A program made the translations under genes and the position numbers. A stretch of DNA of 39,936 nucleotides, taken from assembly GCA_020638975.1 (NCBI GenBank), contig JACKHN010000047.1, positions 1-39,936 on the forward strand. Reading direction: 5' to 3'. Under the pieces are notes generated by a model. It did not search any database and was not told the DNA's origin. It was given only the letters and a program-made list of their open reading frames with translations. Source of the DNA: Planctomycetaceae bacterium. Lineage in GTDB: Bacteria; Planctomycetota; Planctomycetia; Pirellulales; Pirellulaceae. Of this stretch, positions 39,816 through 39,936 are shown piece after piece. Each line of letters begins with the position of its first letter. Within the stretch, counting starts at the first letter, position 1.

Positions 39816-39936
39816 ATGCGCAAAGTCATTCTTATAGCCGCCTCCATTTGCTTGCTTGGGATTACCGCAGCTCGGGCTGAGGATCAAACAAAGGAAGACG
39901 AGCCAAGTATTTGGATGAAACAGAAGCTCGTTTACT
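39816..39936 (+). CDS. Exported protein, N-terminal part, cut by window edge
   Basis: The first 40 residues are visible. MRKVILIAASICLLGITA followed by ARA is a typical signal peptide with cleavage after ARA, then EDQTKEDEPSIWMKQKL. The WMKQKL stretch reminds me of a planctomycete family of small exported proteins of unknown function, but the fragment is too short to be sure. GAGGGAGA about six to ten bases upstream supports the ATG at 39816. It points off the right edge. Confidence 0.6.
   Translation, partial: MRKVILIAASICLLGITAARAEDQTKEDEPSIWMKQKLVY

Overview
The window reads as a chromosomal segment of a planctomycete, most likely of the Pirellulales type. The evidence is two PVC-type proteins that join a sugar-dehydrogenase-like propeller, HEAT-like repeats and a CxxCH cytochrome domain; a membrane protein with PA14 and malectin domains behind a J-like domain; an Asn-Pro-Tyr tail on another membrane protein; an isochorismatase/ThuA fusion; a giant tandem UvrA; and several kinds of palindromic repeat. 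Base composition is moderately GC-rich throughout. I saw no tRNA, rRNA, CRISPR array, phage genes or transposase.

Layout. 1-652: the start of a SAM methyltransferase cut by the window edge, and an FmdB-like small protein without its zinc cysteines (both minus). 921-7925: a 2334-residue UvrA carrying two complete UvrA copies plus a C-terminal extension that is itself an internal duplication (minus). 8164-10650: the first heme/propeller protein (plus). 10651-11393: a long non-coding stretch with decayed coding traces. 11394-20057: minus-strand surface and export block (J/PA14/malectin protein, Uma2-type nuclease, second heme/propeller protein, polytopic membrane protein, SGNH-fold protein). 20290-21592: plus-strand SprT-like metallopeptidase followed by two very small genes, one of them cysteine-rich. 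21698-26451: core nitrogen, sulfur and one-carbon metabolism (glutamine synthetase, siroheme sulfite reductase, FolD). 26471-31096: minus-strand cluster of glycosyltransferase 2, a possible distant BshC relative, an Eis-like acetyltransferase and an ICMT-like methyltransferase. 31531-34182: a prokaryotic pentameric ligand-gated ion channel homologue and an isochorismatase/ThuA fusion. 34504-39259: a signalling block with a 1039-residue hybrid histidine kinase facing two minus-strand response regulators, REC-RsbW-like kinase and REC-STAS. 39816-end: the start of an exported protein.

The most unusual points are: (a) the UvrA gene, doubled in its ATPase part and in its C-terminal tail, with one of four ABC signatures changed, and with two unrelated palindromic repeats translated in frame inside it, comparable in principle to Rickettsia palindromic elements; (b) a receiver-gated partner-switching pair in which the STAS domain has lost the phosphorylated serine; (c) a pentameric ligand-gated channel; (d) a 58-residue Cys-rich protein just downstream of a SprT-like protease; (e) at least three further palindromic intergenic elements, one with nested hairpins inside outer inverted repeats.

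Functions are inferred from motifs read by eye. No database search was possible, so family names are strongest where motifs are quoted and weaker where I say so.
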